Origin: Chromera velia
Lineage: Eukaryota; Sar; Chromeraceae
NCBI GenBank assembly: GCA_018398765.1
Contig: JAHBMJ010001138.1
Location: forward strand, 7,501 to 24,488
DNA length: 16,988 nt
Reading direction: 5' to 3'
The notes beneath the pieces are model-generated. The model was not told the origin of the DNA, searched no databases, and saw nothing but the letters and a program-made list of their open reading frames with translations. This document shows, in pieces, positions 1 to 9,331 of the stretch (position 1 is its first letter; each line of letters begins with the position of its first letter). The translations under genes and the position numbers were made by a program.

Positions 1-206
1 GCAGGGAGGAAGCCAGCAGAAATGAAATATTTCTTTCGTCCTTCAGGACTGCCAATCCAATCCAATTCAAGGCGGCGAGGCCCTCGTGCTTCAAAACAAC
101 AAACAAACAAACACATAAACAAACAAACAAACTTTGATTCGGATGAAGGAATAAACCCGGTTAGAAGAATACAAAAATAAATCAAAAAGTCGATCAGCCC
201 ACTCAC
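1..206 (-). other. Intron of the NAXE gene, 5' part
   Basis: This stretch follows the GTGAGT donor of the NAXE exon, reading on the minus strand. It holds an (AAAC)n microsatellite at about 96-133 (GTTT on the sense strand of this gene). I could not find the next YjeF_N exon here: no acceptor in the right phase gives the expected Asp-Gly continuation. The intron therefore probably runs past the left edge. Confidence 0.55.
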
Positions 207-372
207 CCCCCCCGTTATTGCCAGGGCCACACACAATGAGCACACGCCGAAAGGACCCCGGAGGGTAGGCCTTGTACACGGCGTGCGACACTGAGAGCCC
301 CGCCAGCTCCATCAGCTGTTCCACCTTGAATCCGACCTCGTCACCCATCAGAACCTCATCTACATGCTGAGC
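207..372 (-). CDS. NAXE: NAD(P)H-hydrate epimerase (YjeF_N domain), internal exon, partial gene
   Basis: This enzyme epimerises the R form of hydrated NADH or NADPH so that the partner dehydratase can repair it; in many eukaryotes it is mitochondrial or cytosolic. Read on the minus strand from 372, the exon encodes [10 protein letters not shown], then [10 protein letters not shown], then KAYPP, then [12 protein letters not shown]. This is the N-terminal helix and the dinucleotide-binding loop of the YjeF_N family in the right order and spacing. The family motif continues GNNGGDG; here the exon stops after one base of the next codon (207) at a GTGAGT donor (206-201), so an exon starting with AT would restore Asp. 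The acceptor is CTGCAG ending at 373; an in-frame TGA at 393-391 shows the frame does not extend further upstream. The rest of the domain is off the left edge. The family call is strong; the exact 5' exon boundary is inferred from the motif and phase. Confidence 0.85.
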
Positions 373-406
373 CTGCAGCGGTCGGTGGTTTCATCGCACA
401 CACAAC

Positions 407-451
407 GAGAGTTCGAGAAAATGCACGTATATTAAAGAGAGTTGCTGCCAT
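407..451 (-). CDS. Possible first exon of NAXE (presequence-like), speculative
   Basis: Reading the minus strand from an ATG at 451-449 gives MAATLFNIRAFSRTL. It has three basic-compatible hydrophobic turns, two Arg and no acidic residue, as in mitochondrial targeting peptides. A GT at 406-405 and the AG at 374-373 would define a 34-base intron, and the phase (0 to 0) would join this peptide to [10 protein letters not shown] of the certain exon. A 34-base intron is far shorter than the 180-999 base introns of the neighbouring gene, so this is a weak candidate. The true first exon may be elsewhere. Confidence 0.25.
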
Positions 452-564
452 CGATCGAACGTCTGTCCCAAGAAAGTCCCTCAAAGCAGTGGATGCAGTG
501 CAGCGCAGTCAAATGGTGGGCCTGCGATGCGGTGTGCAGATGAAGACGACGACCGTTCACGTGT

Positions 565-920
565 GGCCATTCCCTACCGTTCAGAAAGAGATGACGACCA
601 TGCATTAATTGTCATACAGAATTCTGTATGACAATTAAAGCAATGGCCATTCTGTACCGTTGAGAAAGAGATGACGACAATGCATTAATTGTCATACAGA
701 ATTCTGTATGACAATTAAAGCAATGGCCATTCTGTACCGTTGAGAAAGAGATGACGACCATGCATTAATTGTCATACAGAATTCTGTATGACAATTAAAG
801 CAATGACCATTCTGTACCGTTCAGAAAGAGATGACGACCATGCATGAATTGTCATACAGAATTCTGTATGACAATTAAAGCAATGGCCATTCTGTACCGT
901 TCAGAAAGAGACGGCGATCA
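565..920. repeat. 80-bp tandem satellite, about 4.4 copies, each with a 34-bp palindrome
   Basis: Units begin at 565, 645, 725, 805 and (partial) 885, with an exact 80-base period. Each full unit has a spacer (GGCCATTCTGTACCGTTCAG and onward) and a palindrome centred on GAATTC. The palindromes lie at 605-638, 685-718, 765-798 and 845-878. The first three are perfect over 34 bases (half-site TTAATTGTCATACAGAA); the fourth has one mismatch at 846. Copies differ by only a few substitutions (GTTGAG in units 2 and 3, GTTCAG in the others), so the array is young or homogenised. No open frame or transposase is associated. It lies between two divergently oriented genes. Confidence 0.97.
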
Positions 921-1882
921 TCATTTCCCGTTGCAATCGTTAACGTTTTCACTCTGATCTTGAATGCACGCACGTTGTCCTTCGTGGTGTCCGACCCACC
1001 TCTTGCTGCGTGAGGAAGGAGACGCCGCCTTGTGTCCCCGAAGACATCGCCAGAAGAGGAGCCGAATTGAGGGCAGAGGAGGACAAGGGACGACCACCCG
1101 CACACAGACCGAGGGGGCAAGCGAAGGGATATAACGATGCGATGGGCTTCAGAGGACCGGGGATGGTCAAGAAGCAGCTTCCTCTTCCTTTTCCTCTGAC
1201 GACCAACCGGGTACCGCCGCTGGCCGTCTCCAGAGACCGCCGGGAAAGAGAGAGACAGAGAGCACTTTGGGAGAGGAACAACACGCTGGCTTGGAAGAGG
1301 CGGAACATTCAGAAGGGCAGCCAGCGAAAAGCTTTTCACAAGACACAATTAATGCATACGGTTGCCGGGTCTTCGATCAGCAGGCAGCAATCCGACGGAG
1401 ACGGACGGAGTTTCCGGCCGCGAATCAAAAATCAAGGGAATGGCAATGCACAGAATGAAGCGACCAGAAGGGGGGCGTACAGGAAGAAGGAATAATAGTG
1501 CCGGCATGCCATGGAGCCAGTGCCTTCTGTTTCGGATCGATCGAGATGAACTGGACAGAAGTTCTCGATCGGCGCGCCGTCTCGCCGAAAATTTCTGGCT
1601 GCACACGCGCGTGTATTCCGGCCATGCATGTCCCCGCGCGCGCCGCCGCTTGCAAGCACGGATTCACAACTTTTGCACGCTGACCAAGACTTTCCATCGT
1701 AGCAACAACAAACAGACGTCTTTGACAGTCAATGTGCGAGTTCTTCAGCATTCCTCAGCTAGCTCCTACCCAGAGCTTTGACTGGACGAGGAAACGTTTG
1801 TGCAGAGACGTGTTCAGCCCTGAGCAACAGACGCATAGCTGTACAGATCCCGGTACACGTGTTGTCCAAGGACCTCCCCGAC
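921..1882. other. Intergenic / 5' region with no recognised gene
   Basis: This stretch lies between the satellite and the proposed start codon of the Fab1/PIKfyve gene. Several frames are open on both strands (for example 1010-1495 on plus and 875-1348 on minus), but their translations are Arg- and Ser-rich, show no family motif and overlap one another. I treat them as chance frames in GC-rich DNA or 5' untranslated sequence. It has GC-alternating patches at about 1602-1650. I see no clear core promoter element that I could defend. Confidence 0.5.
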
Positions 1883-2174
1883 ATGTCCGGTGACAGGCAA
1901 GCGTGCTACACCTCCTTCCCCAGGGGTGGGGACCACAACAGTGAAGATGAGAACCAGTCAACAGGGAGCGGCAGCTACCCGCCCGCATCTGCAAGGCACC
2001 AACAGACCACCCGTCCCCCCCAGGCGACAAGTGATGGTGGGGGCATGTTCTCATGGCTGTCGAATCTGTTCCAACGCAGCCACGACAGGCCGCAGGGACA
2101 GGGACGGCAGGCACCCACGCCTCCCGCCGCGCCACGGGAGGCCCACCCCTCTCGCCGAGCAGAGGCTCAACAGG
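1883..2174 (+). CDS. FAB1: FAB1/PIKfyve exon 1: N-terminal disordered leader
   Basis: The exon encodes residues 1-97 and one base of codon 98. It starts [10 protein letters not shown] and is rich in Gln, Pro, Ser and Arg; a short amphipathic patch, MFSWLSNLF, lies near residue 55. No domain is recognised. The donor is GTACGC at 2175. It was chosen because it leaves phase 1, exactly what the exon 2 acceptor needs; the better-looking GTACGT at 2276 would give the wrong phase. The link to exon 2 rests on phase and position, not on protein homology, so this exon is the least certain of the set. Confidence 0.65.
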
Positions 2175-5100
2175 GTACGCCAACGCATCTCATGCACTCA
2201 CGTATGCATCCGTCTCGTCTCGTCTCTCCGGCTGCTCGTCAGACTGAGCGTGGATCTGCCTCACCTGTCTGGATGGTACGTGTGTGTCCTTTCACTGGAG
2301 ACTGTATTTGAACAGAGAGAGAGAGAGAGGCAGACAGGCAGACAGACAGACAGACGGGCAAGCAAACTGCGTGCTTAGTTCCTCCCTCTCCTCTCTTCAA
2401 TCGACTGGCTGTCACTTAACATTCATCACACCTCCGTGCAGCCCCCAAAACACTCCCCCCGAACGTTCACGTCCAAAAGAACTGGATGCCCGACAAAAAG
2501 TGCAAGGTGGGGGGGGGGGGGNNGGGGGGGGGGGGGGGGCACCTTTTTTTCTTCTTCGCCCTTCCGAAAGTCGTGTTTCGCCTTTCTTTCTTGCATGCCC
2601 GTTTCGGCTTTCACCGTTTTCCCCACCCCTTTTCGGTTCACTGACTCTCTTGCATGCCTCTCATCTTCTGTTCTCTTCTCCTACCCCACCATGCTCTTCC
2701 TGCTGTGCCCTTTATTCTCTTCTCATGTCGCATCTTTTGCATCCGTGAGGGGGGCAGATGCTGCTGTTGTCGCCTCGAGTGACCTAGTCTAGTCAGCGTT
2801 GGTGGGAGAAAGGCTTGAAACGGAATGGGAAGATCGAACTATTGGAGAAATCGGAACATGCACGTGGTTGAGACTTTTCTCGGAAAAGGGTACAATAAAA
2901 AGTAGAAATAAGAAGAAGAGCTTTAAGGCGTGCAGGAGAGAAAATCAACAAGCCATGATTCTCTCTGCTTCTGGTTGCACACGATTCATTGTGTGTGAGT
3001 GCGTGTGCGTGTATTTGGTTGCAGAATTGCCACCAGTGCTCCCTCCCTTTCACCCCCTTCCGGAGACGGCACCATTGCAGGATGTGCGGGCAGGTGGGTG
3101 GGTGATTCGGGGGATCCATAAGTGCGTTTGCACTGATGCGTTCTTTGTTTTTGTTCTTCTGTTTGTGCGTTTCTTGTCGATCGACTTGTCAGATCGCGGC
3201 TCCTCCTCGCACTCGCTCTTCATGCAGGCGTTCTGCCTCAGATGCGCAAAAAGAAAGAAAAAAAAAAAAGAGACAGCGCTCCCGTTCCCCCAATATGAAT
3301 TTCCTCTCTTTCTCGTTTCCCCTTCTTCTTTCTCTTCACTGTCCTGAGCTCACTCATTGCAGATCTTCTGTGCCAGCTGCATGTATGCACCTTTTGATAT
3401 GTATGTATGTATGTATGTATGCGCTCCCTGAAAAAGAATTCTGTATGAAAATGAATCCATACACCCTGACCTGCCCTCATTGCAGATCTTCTGTGCCAGC
3501 TGCTCCTCGAACTTCGTTCCCGGCAAGTTGATTGGCGAGTCTGCGCCCACCCGAGTGTGCGACTACTGCCTCCAGCTGGCGAACCTCCAGGACCCTCTGA
3601 AACCCTCCGGGGACAGTGGAAGGGGGGCAGAGGGGGTCCTTGGGGGGGAATGGGACAGCCAGGCGGGTTCAGTTGGGGGGGATTTGGATGGACTGCATGG
3701 GGGGAGGGGGAACTTGAGATCGGGGGGGGCTCTGCGTCGGTTCTCCGACAGTCACCACATCTCCACCACAAGTAGCCTGAGCAGACCCAGGAGCGTCTCG
3801 GGGGCCCTTTCCTCCTCTGGGGGCCCAGGAGGGGGGGGGGGACTTCCACAGACGCCGCAACGAGGACCTCCTCAGCTGGGCGGGGGGCCGTCAGTGTTTC
3901 GAAGGTCTTTTGGTGAAAGTGACGCAAGCATGAGCATGGTAGGGGGGGCCGACTCCTCACACTCCTATTCACACACACAGGAGACGCCCCCGGGCATGGA
4001 CGTGAATCGTCAAAGAGGTTTTGCCGGGGCCTCTTCGGGTCTAGCCGGGGCCTTTGGGTCTCTTGGGGGCCCCCAGGGCAGTGGCAGCCCGGAGCGAAGC
4101 GGAAAAAGACAACCGGCAGCAGGAGGGGGGATCTTCAAGGTCGCCTCCGACCCCGCCCTTCCGCATCGGTCTCAACAACCGCATCCCAAGTCGCGGCTTC
4201 TTCACGACTCTGGAAGGCACACGCCCGGCGTCTCTTCAGATGCCGAGGCCGACTCTCACGAGGAGGGAAACATTCCTAGTGGAGACACACACACAGATGC
4301 AGATCCAAGTGTAGACAGAGTCCATCAGCCTGCTAGTGCCCCTCCCTGCGAATCTGTCGAGCATACCTCCGGATACTCCCTTGCAGTCACTCCCCCCCCC
4401 CTGCCAGCAACTGCAGCAGTAGCTCGGGATGAGCTCGCTGTCATGAGTGAGTTTGATTTTGAGCCCCTCGCACCTTCGCGCAGTCAGACGACGCCAAGTC
4501 CGTCTGCTGCGGAAGCAACCGATGGACGTCCTGTCTCGAAGCTGGTGCCTGTCGAAGAAGAGGAGGGAGCAGGGGAGATCGTCATGCGAACGCAGAGGGC
4601 ATTGGAGTTGCTTTCTTCTGCAGCCTACATACACATGGAGGGCTCTCTTGCGTGTCTCTGTCGTCTGTTGGGCCTGCCCCCAGAATATGAGAGGACTATT
4701 CGGGATCTTGCTCTCTGCTGCGTTGAGAATGTTTTGCCTCCACTCTCTTTAGATGCAGATCTTGTTGTAACAAAAGACGAAAAGGATGAGCAGGGGGGGG
4801 GGCGTGAGGGAGGGTCTTCTTCTTTCTGGAGGGTCGTCGGATTGCCTTCATCATCCGGCGGCAGTGGGGCAAGCCAGAGAAGTCAGGTCCCTGTCGGTGC
4901 GCTGGCTGGAGGGCTTCCGCCTTCTGTGGAGAGTTCGGACCGCCCTACTGGGGGGGTTGGGAGCTCGACGCTTCAAGTTCCAGGGGGGCAGCTGGGGGGA
5001 AAGAGCGCGAGTGCAAAGGGGGGCAGTTGGGTCGGTTTCTTGGGCTCTGGTCAGTCTGGTTCTTCGTCAGCAGCGGGGGGGGGAGACGGCAGGGTGAGTG

Positions 5101-6326
5101 GAGCCAAGGGAGACAGGACGACAAAAATGGACATCCTCGAAAATGTCAAGGTGAGTGAGTGAGTCAGTGAGGGAGGCAGGGAGCAGATGAGGGCGCAGGA
5201 GAGTTCGAAGAGAGTCTTTTCTCTTTCTTCTCGCCGCCTCCTTTCTTTTTATCTTTTCTTGATTTGTCCTCTCGTGCATTTTGTTTTTCCTCCTGCTTTC
5301 CGGCCAAGTGATTGGCGGCTTGGTCGGGGAAAAAACACACACGACAGACGATTGATCCTGCAGATGCAAGAAACACCTTTTTCTTTCTGTAGTGCTTCTC
5401 CAAGTCGGGTTTGGAAAGTTCCAGATGCTCCCTCCCTCCCTCCCTCCCTCCCTTTTTTGTCTCTCGCTAATCACATCATCAGCCACGCACGCAGAACGAA
5501 TCGATTCAGAGGACAAAGCGACAGGCTGTCTGTCTGTCTGTCTTTCTGTCTGTCTATGTGGAACGAAATGGAATGTACTGGAATGGAACGGCGTGGATGG
5601 ATGGTTCTTCTGATCGATGAGTGAGTGAGTGCATGAATGGATGGATGGATGGATGGATGCAGATCAAGAGAGTCGCAGGGGGGAAATTTGAGGACTCGTT
5701 CTACATCGATGGGGTCATCTTCCCGGGAAATGTGGCACATCGGAAGATGCCGAGCTGGTCTGTCTGTTTCTCTGTCTGTCTGTCTGTCTGTGTGTCTGGT
5801 TGTTTCTCTGTCTGTCTGTGTGTTTGTTTCTCTGTCTGTCTGTCTGTTTCTCTGTCTGTCTGTCTGTTTCTCTGTCTGTCTGTGTGTTGCTCTGTCTGTC
5901 TGTGTGTTGCTTTTTTTGGCTTTGGGTCTGTTTGTCTGCCAGCCGGGTCCTCTGTATGGCTGTACAAGTCTGTTTAGGGTCCGGTGCATTTTCCTTCTTC
6001 CTTTTTCTCTTTATTTGTTAGTCAATTCGTTTGTTTCCTTTGACTTTTGTGCAAGCAGCAACAAGTAGCCTGCGACTTCGATGGTCATGTGAAATGAATT
6101 CCTGTCGGGGGGACATTTGGGAGGAGGCAAGGGTGACTTGTTGACTCAATCAATCGTCTCTCCTCAATGGGGTCTTCTGACCCTGTCGTTTGAGTGAGAG
6201 GCTGCGTCGTTCTCTTGTCTGTGCGTTCTTTCGGTCTTTATTTATTAAATGATATTCTATATTCAGTAGGTTCGCAGTCTCTTTTTTTTCTTTCTTTCTT
6301 TCTTTCTTTCTTTTCCTTTCTTTCTT

Positions 6327-6377
<51 letters not shown>

Positions 6378-7571
6378 GTCTTTCTCGTTTTCTTTCTGTC
6401 TCTGTTGTGTACGTGACAACAGGAAGAAGGGCAAAAGAAAGGAATTTCTGTCCGCATATAAACCGTCCAGATGTGTGCCGAAAGAAAGAAGCAAAAGAAA
6501 GAAAGGGAGGAAGGAAAGAACGAAAAAGAAACAAAAGAAGGGAAAGGCAAGCTGCCTGCCTGACTGTGTCCCACTCTCTTTTCTCTTTGTCTTTGTGTAT
6601 GTGTCCCTGTTTTTCTGTGTCGGATACCTTTCTTTTCATTTCCTCCTCTCCTTCTCCCTCAATCCATCCTTTCTCCTCAATCTCCTTTCCTGTTCAGCTG
6701 TCCTTGCCGAAAGAATAATTCGACCCCATGCAAGTGAACTGATGAGATGCCTGCAGCATCAACAACTGCGCGTTGCTTCTGATCTCGAATGACATCGAAT
6801 TCCAGAGGGGGCAGAGGAAGTTTGTAGCACTCGGTCAGCCAGAAGGTTGTCGGGCAGATTCATGTGACATCATGCACCCAGGCAGGCATTGCTCGTTAAG
6901 TCTTCCACTCATCCCGGCAGTATTTCTTTTGGCTCCCTTCCCTCCTTCCTTGATCTCTTTCTTTCGTCTGTTTTTATGGTGGNNNNNNGGGGGGGGGGGG
7001 GGCGGGGAGGTGCTTAGTTGTTCGCGTGCGGTTGCTTGTGTGTGTGTGTGTGTGTGATTGTGATTCTGTTTGCCCTTGGTTGTCTGCTTCAGATGCCCTG
7101 ATGGAGCAGGAGACGGAGTTTGTGCGAATTGTGAGTAAGAAGGTGCGGGCTCTCGATGCGCGTCTGATCATTTGTCGCCGCTCTGTGGCTCGTCTGGTTC
7201 AAGACGCCCTCGTGGCCCTGGGGGTTGCCCTGATGCTCAACGTCCCAATGAAGACCATGAACCGCATCTCCAGATGCACAGGTGCCCCCATACTTCCCTC
7301 AATCGACCTTGCTGAGCGTGCTGCTGCCTCTGGGCTCCAGGTGCTGGGCTGGTGTGGGGGGTTCCGGGTGGTCGAGAAGAGGAAACCGCAGATGGAGGCC
7401 ATCGTGGTCAGACGCAAAAAAGGACATTTCAAGGGACTCCCGTTGGAGGTGAAGATTGTGGAGAGAGAGGCAGCAGACGCAGAAGGACTCCAGGCTGATC
7501 GTGCGATGGCGATAATCGAAGGTCAGTCCTGCCTTGTGTTTTTCTTTGGGCATTTCTTTCTTTCTTTCTTT

Positions 7572-7603
<32 letters not shown>

Positions 7604-7839
7604 TTGATTTTGAAGCCTGCGATTTCGAGCAGCAAACAAGGGAAGCGTTTTCATCAATAAAGCAAAAGGAGAAGCCAAGCCTCCTGACTGACAAACCGAG
7701 CACGCAGGATCCTGCCGTGAACGGACGGAAGGCTTTGGGATATACAAGAGGGCAGGAGGGGGTGGCTTCGGAACAGTCTAAGGAAAGGACGCTGACGTCC
7801 GCTTCGATTGTGTTACCCTCACCGTGCGTTCGTGTGTGC

Positions 7840-7870
<31 letters not shown>

Positions 7871-9293
7871 TGTGTGTCTGTCTGTCTGTCTGTCTGTCTG
7901 TCAGAAGGGAGAAGAAGAAACATGTAGTCTGTCTGTCTGTCTGTCTGTCTGTCTGCAGGTTGTCCCCCTGAGAGAGGGTGCACGATTTGCCTTCGGGGCC
8001 CTCCGGAAGCGGGGGTCGATCCTGAGTCCCCTAACGGCGTCTTGACGAGGGCCAAAGTGGCGCTGCAGTGGGCAATTCGTCTGGCATTTTCTCTCAAGTG
8101 CGAGATGCAGTCAGTCAGCCTGCTTCCTCATGGTAACTTGAAGAGACGGTTTTGTGATTTCATAGTGGGGTGCGATACGCAATCAAGTGGTATGTCTGCA
8201 AGTCATCCTTCTCTCTTTTTGTTTCTCCTCCTCTTTGTGAACGGAAGTGTGCGCGTGCGTGGGAACATGTATGTATGTGTAAAGACGTTCCAGTGTGTAC
8301 ATATGCGTGTGTGCGTGCGTGGGTGTGCGTGCAGACTTGTGTCCTCATCGAATGGGGGCGTCTCCCCAGACGTCGTCCTCCCGATGCCGCACCAAATCGC
8401 CCCCCTGCCTTCACACGACTTTCTGCCCCCGTCCTCGTCCCGATCTCTCCCGCACCCTCCAGAGGCATTTCAAAAAGGGGGGGCCACCCCAGGAGTCGAT
8501 GTGCCAGAGATGCCGGGGCCCTTGAGTATCGCCACTCTCTTATTACGTCTCCGCTCTGCCGGGGTCTCTTCTGACTCGGTGGTCCCTGTGCGTCTGGGAG
8601 TTGACCATTTTGTCTCCCTGGCACGAGAGAACGCCGAGAAGCTGAGTAACCAAAGAGAGATGGGCCCCGGCAGCGTGGAAGGAAAAGAGAAAGAGACCCC
8701 GGCACCCCCCAGTCGACCCACACAGATCCTGAAGCCCTGGCAGTGGATCCGCTGGACCGCCCAGTCTCCCCTCCACGCTCTAGATTTGAACTCTGAAGGG
8801 TCCCTGGCCCGTCTGACGTCCATGGTCAAGCTGCACGACTTTGTGTATGCGTCCTCTTCCTCTGCAGTGCCGCATCAGACCGCTGTAGAGGGGGGGCCCG
8901 TTAGAGCTAGCAAGAAGGGGGGGGCAGGAGGAGAAGTGTCCACCTCCACTGGGGCGGCCTCGGAAGGCGTTGTGGGGGGCACGACTATGAATATGAACAA
9001 TATGAACAATGTGGATGTGTCGTCGGGAATCGGGGCCCCCCCTGGGAGCACCAATCCGCACATCAATTGGTTAAAGCTCCTACAGGCGGGGTTTCAGTGG
9101 AAGACCGGACAGGGGCTTCCCTTTCAGAGTTTCTGCGTCTGCGTGACTGACCTCACACAGTGTACTGAACCCACAGCCGACTGCCTCGTTGCTTTCAGTG
9201 ACAACGATGTGACAATTGCAGAGTACATACTCAGCAGGTGGGCGGGTGAGGTTGCCGGGACGCATTGCGGCTTGTGTCAATGGGTCGTCTGTC

Positions 9294-9331
<38 letters not shown>

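Larger units (their letters stand above)
5758..6756 (+). other. FAB1 intron 5, microsatellite-filled
   Basis: This is the longest intron, 999 bases. It starts with a (CTGT)n array with TTTCT interruptions (about 5758-5915), then has a TTTC/TC array (about 6281-6378) and a complementary GAAA-rich stretch (about 6478-6543). Long frames that cross these arrays are repeat artefacts. The acceptor is CTGCAG ending at 6756. Confidence 0.88.
7522..7958 (+). other. FAB1 intron 7, with Z-DNA-prone and CTGT repeats
   Basis: This 437-base intron carries (TTTC)n at about 7555-7604, alternating (CG)n then (TG)n at 7838-7876, (CTGT)n at 7877-7902, and a second (CTGT)n at 7928-7956 that runs directly into the acceptor CTGCAG. 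An open stretch between 7605 and 7830 encodes no recognised motif and is not needed for the reading frame. Confidence 0.88.

Noticed and set aside
1-90. A minus-strand reading EGLAAL as the continuation of NAXE after GNNGG
   Set aside because: It resembles the family DGLVAAR motif loosely, but no AG acceptor gives the required phase or the Asp residue.
565-920. CRISPR-like or piggyBac-like interpretation of the palindromic array
   Set aside because: The repeats are contiguous with conserved, not unique, spacers, and there is no transposase or flanking target duplication. TTAA ends on the palindrome alone are not enough.
1010-1495. A 161-codon plus-strand frame upstream of FAB1
   Set aside because: It is Arg/Gln-rich with no recognisable motif and overlaps minus-strand frames of similar quality. 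It could be 5' untranslated sequence or chance; I see nothing to support a gene.
1349-1606. Minus-strand frames with short hydrophobic starts that look like signal peptides
   Set aside because: They end quickly, have no convincing donor, and cannot be joined in phase to the NAXE exon on present evidence.
2276-2281. GTACGT as the exon 1 donor, ending the exon with Trp-Met like a FYVE start
   Set aside because: It leaves phase 0, which does not match the exon 2 acceptor, and the true WMPD motif is found at 2483-2494.
5471-5989. Long frames made of repeated short motifs on both strands
   Set aside because: They are translations of the CTGT microsatellite arrays in introns 4 and 5.
7605-7830. 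Open segment in intron 7 as a possible cassette exon
   Set aside because: The Gly codon of the EGCP motif is restored exactly by joining 7521 to 7959, and the segment has no conserved motif.
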